Assembly (NCBI RefSeq): GCF_019279795.1
Contig: NC_056748.1
Coordinates: 612,507,416 to 612,571,415, forward strand
DNA from: Protopterus annectens
Taxonomy: Eukaryota; Chordata; Ceratodontiformes; Protopteridae
Direction: 5' to 3'
Length of the DNA stretch: 64,000 bases
Shown: positions 35,336 to 45,047 of the stretch, piece after piece
Numbering within the stretch: the stretch's first letter is position 1
Layout: the number at the start of each line of letters is the position of its first letter
The notes under the pieces: model-generated
What the model was told of the DNA's origin: nothing
The model's input: the letters and a program-made list of their open reading frames with translations, nothing else
The model's database searches: none
Made by a program: the position numbers and the translations under genes

Positions 35336-36376
35336 TTAGCCAAGCACATTATTGCATTCCATAATCATACTTTTAGTTTTAGAGTTCTTCAAATTGTATC
35401 TAAGAGTGAGAGAGGAGGGGATCATATGAACACTTTAGAGAAGGTGGAGTTGGAGTGGATTTTTAAACTAAGAGCACATACACCCCCTGGTCTCAACCTA
35501 TATGTTTCACTTAAACCTATATTAATATCTAGGAAATAAGCACCTTGATCAAGTCTAAGGTTTAGACAGAATGGGTAATTTTATAAAGTTATATTAAATA
35601 TTTATATTTATATATTTATGTACATATATTGTTTGTTAATTATGTTGTGTATTTTAATTAAAAGAATATATATGTCATAGACTATCAATACCTTATTAAA
35701 ATCTAATCTTTAGGCTTTGTTCTATTGTATATGTTATTGTATATTTTATTAAGTAATAGGATGTGCTTCATTCATTAAATGTAAGTATTTATTGAGTTTG
35801 AATGCAACTTTAATAGGGACGAAGAAGTGTTTTATTGTAGTCTCAAGTTAATGACTCTATGAGTGTATATACACTATTAATTAGTTGTATATTTATAATA
35901 TGTTCTTTTATATATTTCTATCAAGTAATATTGTACAGCAGTTCATTAAGCAGGTAAATAGTGCTGCATTCAAGCAGTTTGTGTTTTATGTACTATAGAT
36001 GAGTTATATTCATAGGTCAGTATGCCTCTGTATTTATGTAATGTTTTATTATTGCTATATCTCTTTAAACTAGCTTTTAGATAGATTGAGCGCTTGCTTA
36101 ATTGATTAATTAGTTTCAATTATAGTTGTATTTAAACTGAGAGATTTCATTTCAATGTAGATCTGAGGAAGCGTACGTTGCAGTACGAGAAAGCGCTTAT
36201 CCTGTATTTTATTCTTAAATAAATCACTTTGGCTTGGAAGATGTTTTAAGACTTTTGGTTTTATGGTTTCGATTTGTTTCGTGGTGAGTCCTACAGTGTC
36301 CATTTGCAGACGTATTTTTCTTTATTCACGTGGAGACTCTGTGTGCTGCAGTATTTATTTTGTAACTATCTCCCAA
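35336..36376 (+). mobile_element. Penelope-like element PLE-1, 5'-truncated
   Basis: It interrupts the D6 RT after KLALFADK. The first part encodes the end of a PLE GIY-YIG domain (FSFRVLQIVSKSERGGDHMN, then WIFKLRAHTPPGLN). An AT-rich 3' region follows with a hammerhead-like motif at 36160-36201. D6 RT resumes at 36377 with VPKFKM. Roughly 300 bases of RT expected between the two flanks are missing, so the insertion came with a deletion. Confidence 0.72.
36160..36201 (+). ncRNA. Hammerhead ribozyme-like motif in PLE-1
   Basis: Order of parts: GAT (36160-36162), the core CTGAGGA (36163-36169; consensus CUGANGA), stem II CGTAC/GTACG (36172-36176 with 36183-36187), GAA (36189-36191), the self-complementary AGCGCT (36192-36197) that could form a short or dimeric stem III, T (36198) as cleavage site, then ATC (36199-36201) pairing with GAT. 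Minimal hammerheads of this kind are known in PLE terminal repeats. Stem II has unpaired bases at its foot, so activity is doubtful. Confidence 0.5.
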
Positions 36377-37911
36377 GTACCCAAATTCAAGATGCTAACA
36401 CTACAGCAGCTTCTTCCCAAGCTGGGCAAGAAGGCTTGGCTAGTAACGTTAGATCTTAGAGGCATACCTGCATGTCCCTATCAGACCAAATAGCAGAAGA
36501 TACCTCAGTTTCATTGCAGGTTCAACTCATTATCAATTCTCTGCACTGCCCTTTGGGTTATCTACTGCACCCAGGGTCTTCACAAAATGCCTGGCACCAG
36601 TAATTGCATACTGCAGACAAAGAGGAATTCAAATATATCCATACCTGGATGACTGCCTTATTCAAGCAGAAAGCAAGGACATTCTTTTAAAGCATCTGGC
36701 GTTTGTCAAACACCTGTTAAGTTGCCTAGGGTACACAGTAAACGAAAAGAAATCAAAACTAGTGCCCTCACAGAACATAACATTCCTGGGTGCCAGCTTG
36801 AATACAACGGCCCAGATGGCTTATCTCATGCCAGACAAGCAACAACAACTGATTCAATACTTCAAAATGATGGCAACAAAGACCCAACTCCCTGCAAGAA
36901 AAATTCTGCAGGCCTTGGGATTCATGGCATCTTGCTTACTCCTAATACCATTTGCAAAACTGCATATGAGGAAATTACAATGGTACCTGAAGAGCGTATG
37001 GACACAGCACAGCCACAGTTTGGAAACAATGATACCACTCATTCCCTACCTTCAACAGGAGTTCCTATGGTGGGCACAGGCATGTCACCTCAACAAGGGT
37101 CAGCCTTTTACCTTGCCCACAGCCAGGCAAACTATAACAATGGATGCATCGGACTATGCCTGGGGAGCACACATGGCAGGACAGTGCATTCAGGGCAAAT
37201 GGAGCACAGATCAAAGGCATCTGCATATCAATCAAAATGAAATGCTAGCTGTACAGAATGACCTAACAGCTTTCAAGGACCTCTTACATCCAGGACAACT
37301 CCTAATAAAGATGGACAATACCACAGTTATGTGGTACATAAACTAGCAAGGGGGCACACACTCCTACCCCCTATATAGGCAAACAATGACCTTGTAGAAC
37401 ACAGTACTGACTTATCAAGTTCAACTACAAGCACAATTCTTGCCAGGAAAGAAAAACACATTGGCAGACGACCTAAGCAGAAACATCATGGATCCCCACG
37501 AGTGGAAACTGGATCCACAAGTATTTGCAATGATAACTCAAAAATGGGGACGCCCAGACATAGATCTGTTTGCCAACCCCCAAAACTACCAACTTCAAAA
37601 ATATTGCACAAGGACATTCTTCCCACTAGCTTGGAAGGTGGACGCCCTCTCATTCAGTTGGAAAACATTTAACAGTGTATGCCTTTCCTCCACTGCCTCT
37701 TCTAGCAAAGGTGCTGCTGAAAGTCAGATTAGAGAGGCCACAAATGATACTCATTGCTCCAGACTGGCCACGCCAGCACTGGTATCCAATACTAAGGAAC
37801 ATGGCCCACGGCCCACCATTGATTTTACCCCAAATTCCTCACCCGTTCTCTCAGCAAAACAATCAGATTCTACACAGCCAGCTCAAGACTTTAAATCTGG
37901 CTGCATGGTAA
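36377..37911 (+). pseudogene. D6 RT-RNase H-MT-like, 3' part
   Basis: RT resumes at VPKFKMLTLQQLLP, has a TAG near 36491, and carries YLDD at 36642-36653. The frame 36762-37346 covers the RT end and RNase H (TMDASDYAWGAH near 37140, MDNTTVMWYIN near 37315) and ends at a TAG. The MT-like tail follows in shifted frames, with DIDLFANPQNYQ at 37558 and LIAPDWPRQHWYP at 37755. It is a dead copy, closest to D13. Confidence 0.85.
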
Positions 37912-38727
37912 ATTACCTAAACAACCAGCCAACACCTCTATCTAAAGCTGTTATGGATGTCATTCTGGAGGCCAGGAGGCCCAGCACCAGGAAAGCCTAT
38001 TCAGACAAATGGAAAAGATTTTACGCTTGGAACCAGGCTAAAGGCCAAAATCCCCTTGCTCCAAACATTCCTCAGATTCTACAATACTTAACTGAGATGT
38101 TGCACAAAGGACTTTCTTTTTCATATATTAAGATCCACGCCTCAGCGATTTCAGCTCACTACAACACGGATCCTCCTTTATTTTCACATCCATTCCGAAG
38201 ACATCTCAGAGGGGCTAAGAACATAAGGCCGCCTAGGAGAACACCAACACCAACTTGGGATCTCAACTTTGTTCTGGAAAAGCTTACACTGCCACCCTTT
38301 GAACCAGCTATTTCAGCTGAGTTAAAGTTTCTATCATGGAAAACTGCCCTGCTTGTAGCAATAACTTCAGCTAGAAGAGTCTCAGAGCTACAGGCCCTAA
38401 TGGCAGTGGAGCCTTTCCTCATTTTTCATCAAGACAGGGTCGCTCTACGGACTAACCCTTCCTTTATGCCAAAGGTGGTATCCATGTGGCTCTAAACGTA
38501 ACCATTCATTTGCCCACCTTTTTCCCAAACCCTCAGAACAAAGGAGAAAGACTCCTGCACTCTTTGGACATTCACAGACAATTACGTTACTACTTGGATA
38601 AAACTAAGGCTTTCAGAAAATCTGACCAGCTCTTTGTATCCTATGCTGCAGGATCACAAGGAAAGGCTATCTCAAAACAGACCATTTCAAAATGGATAGG
38701 GCATTGTATACGATGTCCTTCAAGGAT

Positions 38728-38899
38728 GCATCTGCAGTCCTAACAAATGGGTTGTCCTGGCCTCAGGCAGCCCTTCGGTCGGCCGGATTCCAAAGTCTGG
38801 GTCTGGCCTCGGCTGATGTCGCATTTCACCCGACGTCATAGCTGCAGTTCTTCGGGTATAAAGGTATCAGCCGACGCCATTTTCCCCAGTCTTTCTTGC
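38728..38899. repeat. D7 left ITR with promoter
   Basis: 172 bases, inverted copy of 44119-44290. It holds a CGACGTCA element near 38830 and TATAAA at 38857-38862, 160 bases before the gag ATG. Confidence 0.9.
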
Positions 38900-38979
38900 C
38901 GAGTGGCGCCCGAAGCAGAAGCTGTTCGCAAGTGCCGGTCGGTCAGAACCAGAGATTGCTACTACCGAAGACTTCTAAA

Positions 38980-39021
38980 AAGCTAAGTACCCCGTTGGGG
39001 ACTCTTTCTTGCCTCAGCCGA
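38980..39021 (+). promoter_or_regulatory. Conserved leader hairpin before gag (D7)
   Basis: CCCC-GTT-GGGG at 38990-39000, in the context AAGCTAAGTA before and ACTCTTTCTTGCCTCAG after, lies 20 bases upstream of the gag ATG at 39021. The same block occurs in D3, D6, D10-D13 (D2 has lost one C). Its role is unknown; a structure near the start could affect translation or packaging. Confidence 0.6.
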
Positions 39022-40839
39022 TGTCAGTAAAAGTGAATAACTGTTTAACTTGTGGGAAACAAATACCTCATAAAGATTTCCACTCTTACTGCCTACCTTG
39101 TTTAGGCCCAGACCACGACGTAGCAGCTTGTCTAGCCTGTGCTTCCTTCAACCGACGAACACTTAGACGTCGGTCGGAGTTTGCAGAGGAGTTTTTCGGC
39201 TCCGCTTTTGCTTATATCATGCCGTCGGAGACTCCAACTTCACATTTAGCTAAAAAGCGTAAGGAAAAGGACCGACACTCGCGGTCCGCGGTTTCGGCCG
39301 AAACCGTGGCTAAGCCTACCGTGAGTGTCTCGGTTTCGGCTGAAGCAGAGTCCGCGGTTCTTCCTTCGGCCGAAAACATACCTCCTTCTACCGAGGCCTC
39401 TTCCAGCATGGCTGAATCTGCTACTGAAAATCCACCTGCTCTTACAGTTTCTCAGGATTTATCAGATACTATCCCCTTAGATGTATCTACTCCTGCACGT
39501 GGAGCTGCTAGGCCCCCTGCATCCATGTCAATTAAGGCTTTTGCCAGGGCTAAAGCAGCTAAATCTTCAAAGGCCGTGCCTGCTAAAGCCCCCACTCACA
39601 GGCCTAGCTCTAGTACTCAAATGCTTAGTCTAGCAGAGGATCTCATTTCTTTGATCAGGGGAACCCAGTCTCACCCTGACAGGGCCTCTCACCCACCTCC
39701 AGAGAAGAGGCTTAGAGCAGAGCCCCCTGAGCCAGTTTCTTCAGATTATTCCTCTGATGATTCAGAAAATACAAATCCTCCAGAGGGACCTTATTCTCCA
39801 TACGAGGACTCTGATGCAGAGGATTCCATACCTTCTGCCTCTCCTCTTGAGAAATTTTCTTTTGGGGAAACCTTGCATGCTATGAGGGAACAATTTCAAT
39901 GGCAGGGCCAGGATTTTTCAGACTCTAGGAAAAGGCTTAGGACCTTTCTGCATTTACCACAGCATAGGCCTCTAGCTATTCCTCCAGTACTTACAGTTGT
40001 GGATGATGCATTTAATGATGCTTGTACTGCCCCTGACTCACTGCCTCCGGCCCCTGCTAAGCCCGACAGATACTACAGGGTTCCGGACACACATTATCAT
40101 TTGTATAAGGCTCCTATTGCAGATCCTGAAACTATTTCACAGGGCCCCAAAGCTGTAGCAGTTGCCTCTGCCAAAAACCCCCTCCCCTCTGAAAGAGAAT
40201 CTAGGGCATTGGAGAGATGGGGAAAAAAAGTTTATACTTCTGCTACTCTTTCGGCTAGGGCCTTAAACTGTCAATTCCACATGATTCAGTATCAGGAATT
40301 TGTTAGATCAGCTTACTAAAAAACTGTCCTCACCTGAACCTTTAGACCGTAAGTCTCTTCAGGATTTGGTGCATAACACTCAGCAGGTCAGTAATCATTC
40401 CTTAAAATGCGGCTATGATGCACTGGAGGCTTCCTTTAGATCAGCTATGACTGGTACAGTGATCAGAAGGCATGCATGGTTAAAAGAACAATCCTTACCA
40501 GACCATGTAAAGTCAAAGCTTCTAGATGCTCCCATGGAAAAGCACAGTTTGTTTGGTTCCCCTGCACAGCAAGTGTTGAAGAAGGTGGAAGAAAAAGCTA
40601 AATCTGTCCAGACAGTCAAGGATTTCTTACAGGTCCAGCCTCCGAGGTTTAGTAGGAACTGGCCTTCCAAGAATTGGTCCTTTCCAGACACCACCAGAGC
40701 ACAGAGAAGCAGAAATAGACGCCCTAGAGGCAGAGGTCAATCCAGTGGTGCCTACAGGGGACGTCAGTGGCAGCCTAACAGCCAGAGAACTACTGCCACA
40801 GATCCAGCCACTACCACTTCTACAGGACAATCACAGTGA
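39021..40839 (+). pseudogene. D7 gag (single 2-base deletion)
   Basis: From ATG 39021 the protein opens with C8xxC11, H17, H21, C24xxC27, H32 and C37xxC40, a likely zinc-binding module. A basic KKRKEKDRHSR patch, a Ser/Thr/Pro-rich linker, an acidic Ser stretch (EPVSSDYSSDDSEN) and an alpha-rich core (RYYRVPDTHYHLYKAP, ALERWGKKVYTSATLSARAL) follow. Compared with D11, two bases are lost near 40301, so the first frame ends at 40319. The second (40300-40839) carries HAWLKEQ, FLQVQPPRFSRNWPSKNW and the RGRGQSSGAYRGRQW tail. About 606 residues if whole. Stop TGA at 40837-40839, followed by C. Confidence 0.87.
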
Positions 40840-42745
40840 CTTGGCTCTGAAACCGCCTACCAGGGAACAACTGGCAGCACTCTTAGGCGGAAAATTAGCC
40901 TTATTTTCAGTAAATTGGCATTACATTACAGGAGACAAATGGATTTTACAGACAATAGACAAAGGCTACAGGTTTCACTTCCATACTCTTCCAAGGAAGA
41001 GAGGAATGCCAAACCTACCTCCAGACCAAAGGACAAACGTTCTACAGCAAATAGACCACTTACTAAGGATGAGCGCTATAGAAAAGGTACCGGCTATGGA
41101 ACAAGGACAAGGATTTTATTCAAGGCTTTTCCTAGTACCAAGAAAGGAAAAACAATGGAGACCTATCCTCGACCCGTCCGCTCTAAACACATATCTCATT
41201 GTTCCAAAATTCAAAATGCTGACCCTACAGCAACTTCTTCCCATGCTGGGCAAGGAGTCTTGGCTGGTGACTCTGGATCTCAAGGAGGCATACCTGCACG
41301 TCCCCATACGACCAAATTGCAGAAGATACCTCAGATCTCTTGCAGGATCAGAGCATTATCAATTCTCAACATTGCCTTTTGGCTTATCTACTGCGCCCAG
41401 AGTATTCACGAAATGCCTGGCATCAGTAATTGCTCATTGCAGGCTTCAGGGAATTCAAATTTATCCATACCTGGACGACTGCCTGTTACAAGCGGACAGC
41501 AAAGACAAATTAACAAAAGATTTGAAAAAGGTTATTCACCTGCTGCAAGACCTGGGATACACAGTCAACACAAAAAAGTCAAGGCTGATACCATCCCAAA
41601 GGATAACCTTCCTGGGTGCAGAACTGGACACATCAAACCAGATGGCATTCCTCACAGCAGAAAAACAGAAGCAGCTACCACTCTATTTCATGGCATTAAC
41701 AACGCAGAACCAGCTTACAGCAAGGAAAATCCTGCAAGCCCTGGGTTACATGGCATCCTGCATAATATTAATTCCACATGCCAGACTACATATGAGGAAG
41801 TTGCAATGGTACCTGAGGAATTTATGGTCACAGCACAAGCACAGCCTAGAAACCAAAATTCCAATAATTCCATGCCTGAAGCAAGAATTCCAGTGGTGGG
41901 CCCAGGCCTGTCAATTGAACAAAGGACTGCCCTTCCACAGGCCTCACCCAAGCCAGACTATCACCACGGATGCCTCAGACCTCGGTTGGGGGGCACACAT
42001 GGTGGACAAGTGCATACAAGGCTTATGGACTCCAGACCAGATGAACCTACACATAAATCAAAAGGAGATGCTGGCAGTAAAACAGGCAATCCAGACATTC
42101 AGACCATTTCTACAACAGGGTCATTTGCTGATAAGGACGGACAACACCACAGTTATGTGGTACATCAACAAACAGGGAGGCACACATTCATATCCTCTAT
42201 GCCGGATGGCAATGGACCTCTGGAATGTGGCCCTGAGCCTCAACATTCAGCTCCAAGCCATATTCGTGCCAGGAAAAGAAAATATACTAGCAGACATCTT
42301 AAGCAAAACCACCACGGATGCCCACGAATGGATGCTGCATCCAGACATCTTCAAAACCATCACAAGGAAATGGGGACTGCCAGAAATAGACCTGTTCGCA
42401 TCCCCACACAACAACCAATTGAAAAAATTCTGCACAAGGACATACCACCCACTTGCTTGGAAGGTGGACTCCCTATCCTTCAGTTGGGAAAACCTGACAG
42501 CATATGCATTCCCACCTCTTCCTTTGATGCACAAAGTGCTACTGAAGATCAAAGAAGATCACCCGAGGATCATCTTGATAGCTCCAGATTGGCCGAGGCA
42601 ACATTGGTACCCGCTACTGAGGAGTATGTCCCGGGAACACGCATGGCCTCTACCCCTACTACCTCTACTGCTAACACAGAACAACTTCAAAATCCTGCAT
42701 CCGAACTTGAAAACACTGCAGCTAGCTGCTTGGAACATTACATAA
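40745..42745 (+). CDS. D7 RT-RNase H-methyltransferase-like protein, open
   Basis: An uninterrupted frame of 666 codons, +1 relative to gag and overlapping it by 95 bases. It has no ATG near its start; the first codon shown is GTG, so expression by frameshift or another route is likely. RT: FYSRLFLVPRKEKQWRPILD, LDLKEAYLHVPI, and YLDD at residues 242-245. RNase H: Asp409 (TTDASD), Glu441 (NQKEML), Asp466 (RTDNTT) and Asp517 (ADILSK). Tail: IDLFAS (548-553), LAWKVDSLSFSW, YAFPPL (587-592) and APDWPRQHWYP, matching the order of a phage Dam-like methyltransferase with the NPPY-type motif altered to FPPL. RPILDPSAL has Pro for the usual Leu. It may be functional. Confidence 0.9.
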   Translation: MVPTGDVSGSLTARELLPQIQPLPLLQDNHSDLALKPPTREQLAALLGGKLALFSVNWHYITGDKWILQTIDKGYRFHFHTLPRKRGMPNLPPDQRTNVLQQIDHLLRMSAIEKVPAMEQGQGFYSRLFLVPRKEKQWRPILDPSALNTYLIVPKFKMLTLQQLLPMLGKESWLVTLDLKEAYLHVPIRPNCRRYLRSLAGSEHYQFSTLPFGLSTAPRVFTKCLASVIAHCRLQGIQIYPYLDDCLLQADSKDKLTKDLKKVIHLLQDLGYTVNTKKSRLIPSQRITFLGAELDTSNQMAFLTAEKQKQLPLYFMALTTQNQLTARKILQALGYMASCIILIPHARLHMRKLQWYLRNLWSQHKHSLETKIPIIPCLKQEFQWWAQACQLNKGLPFHRPHPSQTITTDASDLGWGAHMVDKCIQGLWTPDQMNLHINQKEMLAVKQAIQTFRPFLQQGHLLIRTDNTTVMWYINKQGGTHSYPLCRMAMDLWNVALSLNIQLQAIFVPGKENILADILSKTTTDAHEWMLHPDIFKTITRKWGLPEIDLFASPHNNQLKKFCTRTYHPLAWKVDSLSFSWENLTAYAFPPLPLMHKVLLKIKEDHPRIILIAPDWPRQHWYPLLRSMSREHAWPLPLLPLLLTQNNFKILHPNLKTLQLAAWNIT

Positions 42746-43780
42746 GGAAAAATAACCCAGATTTATCTCAAAGGGTTAAAGACATTATCTTGGAGGCTCG
42801 CAGACCCTCAACAAGGAAGACTTATTCAGCAAAATGGAAAAGATACCTCATTTGGAGTGCAACAAAAGGAGTAGATGCATCATTGGCAAACATAGCTAAC
42901 ATCCTGGAATACTTAGCAGAGCTTTTCCACAATGGTCTGTCTTACTCCTCCATTAAGATTCATGCATCAGCAATTTCAGCAGAATACAACATGGATCCTC
43001 CAGTCTTTTCTCAACCTCTACTCAGGCAGTTTCTCAGAGGAATTAAAAATGTAAAGCCACCAAGGAAACCACCATTGCCTACAAGGGACTTGAACTTTGT
43101 GTTAGAGAAGTTGACACTCCCCCCTTTTGAACCAGCAACAACAGTAGAATTACAGTACTTATCTTGGAAGACTGCATTCCTGCTTGCAATCACTTCAGCT
43201 AGAAGGGTTTCTGAATTACAGGCATTAATGGCAGTACAGCCCTTCCTTATCTTCCATCAGGATAGAGTGTCCATGAGAACTAATCCTACCTTTATGCCAA
43301 AGGTGGTCTCCAGGGTATCATTAAACCAAGCAATTCACCTACCAACATTCTTCCCCAACCCACAGAACAGGGGGGGGGGGGAGATTGCTGCATACCTTGG
43401 ATGTACACAGACAATTGCGCTACTACCTGGACAGAACCAAGAACAATAGAAAAACTGACCAGCTTCTGGTAGCATATGCAACAGGAATGGAAGGAAAAGC
43501 AATTTCAAAACAAACAATCTCAAAATGGATAGGAAATTGCATTAGATTTTGTTACTCTTTTCATGGAAAGGCAACTCCAGAAAACATCAGACCTCATTCC
43601 ACAAGGGCTACAGCCACTACTACAGCTTTCTTACGAGGAGTGGCTACCAAAGACATTTTAGAGGCTGCTACTTGGAGCTCCGTGCATACATTTGCCAAGC
43701 ATTATAATCTACCTTTATACTCCAGATCCCGAGCAGGTTTTGCCACTGCTGTTTTGCAAGGGATCTTAACTACACCATAA
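42643..43780 (+). pseudogene. D7 tyrosine recombinase (frame broken only at a G run)
   Basis: The ATGG at 42643 lies inside the RT end. The frame reads ILEARRPSTRKTYSAKWKRY, SARRVSELQ (Arg codons 43201-43206), then meets twelve G at 43370-43381 where D11 has six. After a frame change it continues GKAISKQTISKW, RPHSTR (His 43595-43597) and AKHYNLP (Tyr 43703-43705) to TAA 43778-43780. All catalytic residues remain. The run could be a true mutation or a sequencing/assembly error. Confidence 0.87.
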
Positions 43781-43832
43781 ACTCTTAGTGCCTCCTTAGT
43801 GCCTCCTCCCCCAGTTTGGCTATGGTATTCTA

Positions 43833-43926
43833 CCCATTTGTTAGGACTGCAGATGCATCCTTGAAGGACATAGTACAGTTTTGTACCTACCATAAATGTA
43901 GATGTCCGAGGTATGCATCTGCAGTC
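43833..43926. repeat. D7 ICR
   Basis: The first half exactly complements the D7 left terminus, including its own CCTAAC bases (TTAGG here). The second half complements the right terminus except for two missing bases in the GAGAGG stretch. Confidence 0.92.
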
Positions 43927-44118
43927 AGGATTACCCACCCTCCTTCCCCTCTGTGGTACTCCTAGGGTATTTGCCCATCTTGTAGCTAGCTGGGGGAATC
44001 TATTATGGTGTATTTGTTTGTATATATGTATATACATGTTCTTTTCTATTTGCTCTCTATTTGGAAACATTTGCATTTCTCCAAATTTAGCCTTCCTAGA
44101 GGGCACCTGGCATCTGGG

Positions 44119-44335
44119 GCAAGAAACACTGAGGAAAATGGCGTTGGCTGATACCTTTATACCCGAAGAACTGCAGCTATGACGTCGGGTGAAGTGCGAC
44201 ATCAGCCGAGGCTAGACCCAGACTTTGGAATCCGGCTGACCGAAGGGCTGCCTGAGGCCAGGACAACCCATTTGTAAGGACTGCAGATGCATACCTCTCG
44301 GACATCTACATTTATGGTAGGTACAAAACTGTACT
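44119..44335. repeat. D7 right ITR and terminus
   Basis: 44119-44290 mirrors the left ITR, with the inward TATA (CCTTTATACCC). The extension 44291-44335 ends in the GTACA-AAAC-TGTAC hairpin plus T. Confidence 0.9.
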
Positions 44336-44611
44336 TTTCTGTTACACACATCATGGGAAACCGGTACCTGTTAGCATTAGGTCCCACTCCACCAGGGCTA
44401 CAGCTACATCAACAGCCTTTCTCAGGGGGGTACCAACCAAGAATATTTTGGAAGCTGCAACTTGGAGTTCAGTGCACACCTTCACCAAGTACTATCACTT
44501 ACCTCTTTACTCTAAGACTAGAGCTGGTTTTGCCACTGCAGTTCTGCAGGGCCTGCTAGCTTCTCCAAACCCTGTTTAACTCCACCACCCATCCTTAGCT
44601 TTGGGATTCAA

Positions 44612-44709
44612 CCCAAGTGTGATGACTGCAGTAGTGTAACATGATGAACATAGTACAGTTTTGTACCTACCATAAATGTAGATGTTCGAGTGTTCACACT
44701 GCTGTAGTC
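44612..44709. repeat. D6 ICR
   Basis: The second half complements the right end at 44990-45047 (TTCGAGTGTTCACACTGC type). The first half predicts a left end that differs from the actual D6 left end at 34144, which is evidence for the chimera. Confidence 0.8.
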
Positions 44710-44833
44710 CAGGTTACCCTCCCTCCATCCCCTCTGAACTAGCTGAACTTTTCTATACCTTTCTAACTGAAGGTATTATTTGTATTTTCTGTACATGTTT
44801 CATTGGCAATATGTATTGCCCACCTACTAGGGG

Positions 44834-45047
44834 GCAAGAAAAACTGAAGAAAATGGCGTTGGATGCCTCTTCTATACCCCTGGCGCACTGACGTCAGGGA
44901 AGAAGCGACAGCAACCGACGCCGGACCAAGACTTTGGAACTCGGGCCTACTGCGGGGACCGCCTGACGGCAGGATAACCCAAGTGTGATGACTGCAGCAG
45001 TGTGAACACTCTAACATATACATTTATGGTAGGTACAAAACTGTACT
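44834..45047. repeat. D6 right ITR and terminus
   Basis: It starts GCAAGAAAAACTGAAG, has CTGACGTCAG (near 44889) and an inverted TATA-like CTATACCCC, and ends with GTACA-AAAC-TGTAC plus T. DIRS gag sequence of D8 follows. Confidence 0.82.

Larger units (their letters stand above)
38713..44335 (+). mobile_element. Complete DIRS copy D7, nearly intact
   Basis: A 5623-base element. Left ITR 38728-38899, gag 39021-40839 (one 2-base deletion), RT-RNase H open through 42745, YR to 43780 with one lesion in a G run, ICR 43833-43926, right ITR 44119-44290 plus terminal extension. It is inserted in the YR gene of D6. It is the best reference copy in the window. Confidence 0.96.
37911..44580 (+). pseudogene. 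D6 tyrosine recombinase, split by D7
   Basis: The first part (about 37911-38712) has ILEARRPSTRKAYSDKW, SARRVSELQ near 38370, a frameshift at about 38480, and ends SKWIGHCIR where D7 begins. After D7 (44336-44580) it continues with the HHGKPV region, RSHSTRAT (His of HxxR), TKYYHLPLYSKTRAG and the stop at 44578-44580. The flanks join to an unbroken reading across the D7 site. Confidence 0.87.
34144..45047 (+). mobile_element. DIRS copy D6 (chimera of two copies; hosts PLE-1 and D7)
   Basis: The left end at 34144 is of the D4 type (ATGTTCTTCGTG). The ICR at 44612-44709 predicts a different left end (ATGTTCATCATG), so left and right parts come from different insertions. The joint lies in gag near 34870. 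The right part includes gag end, RT, YR, ICR and right ITR and ends at 45047. Confidence 0.75.

Noticed and set aside
36106..36303. Minus-strand ORF of 65 codons over the PLE-1 3' region.
   Set aside because: It overlaps the hammerhead-like motif and the AT-rich tail and shows no domain.
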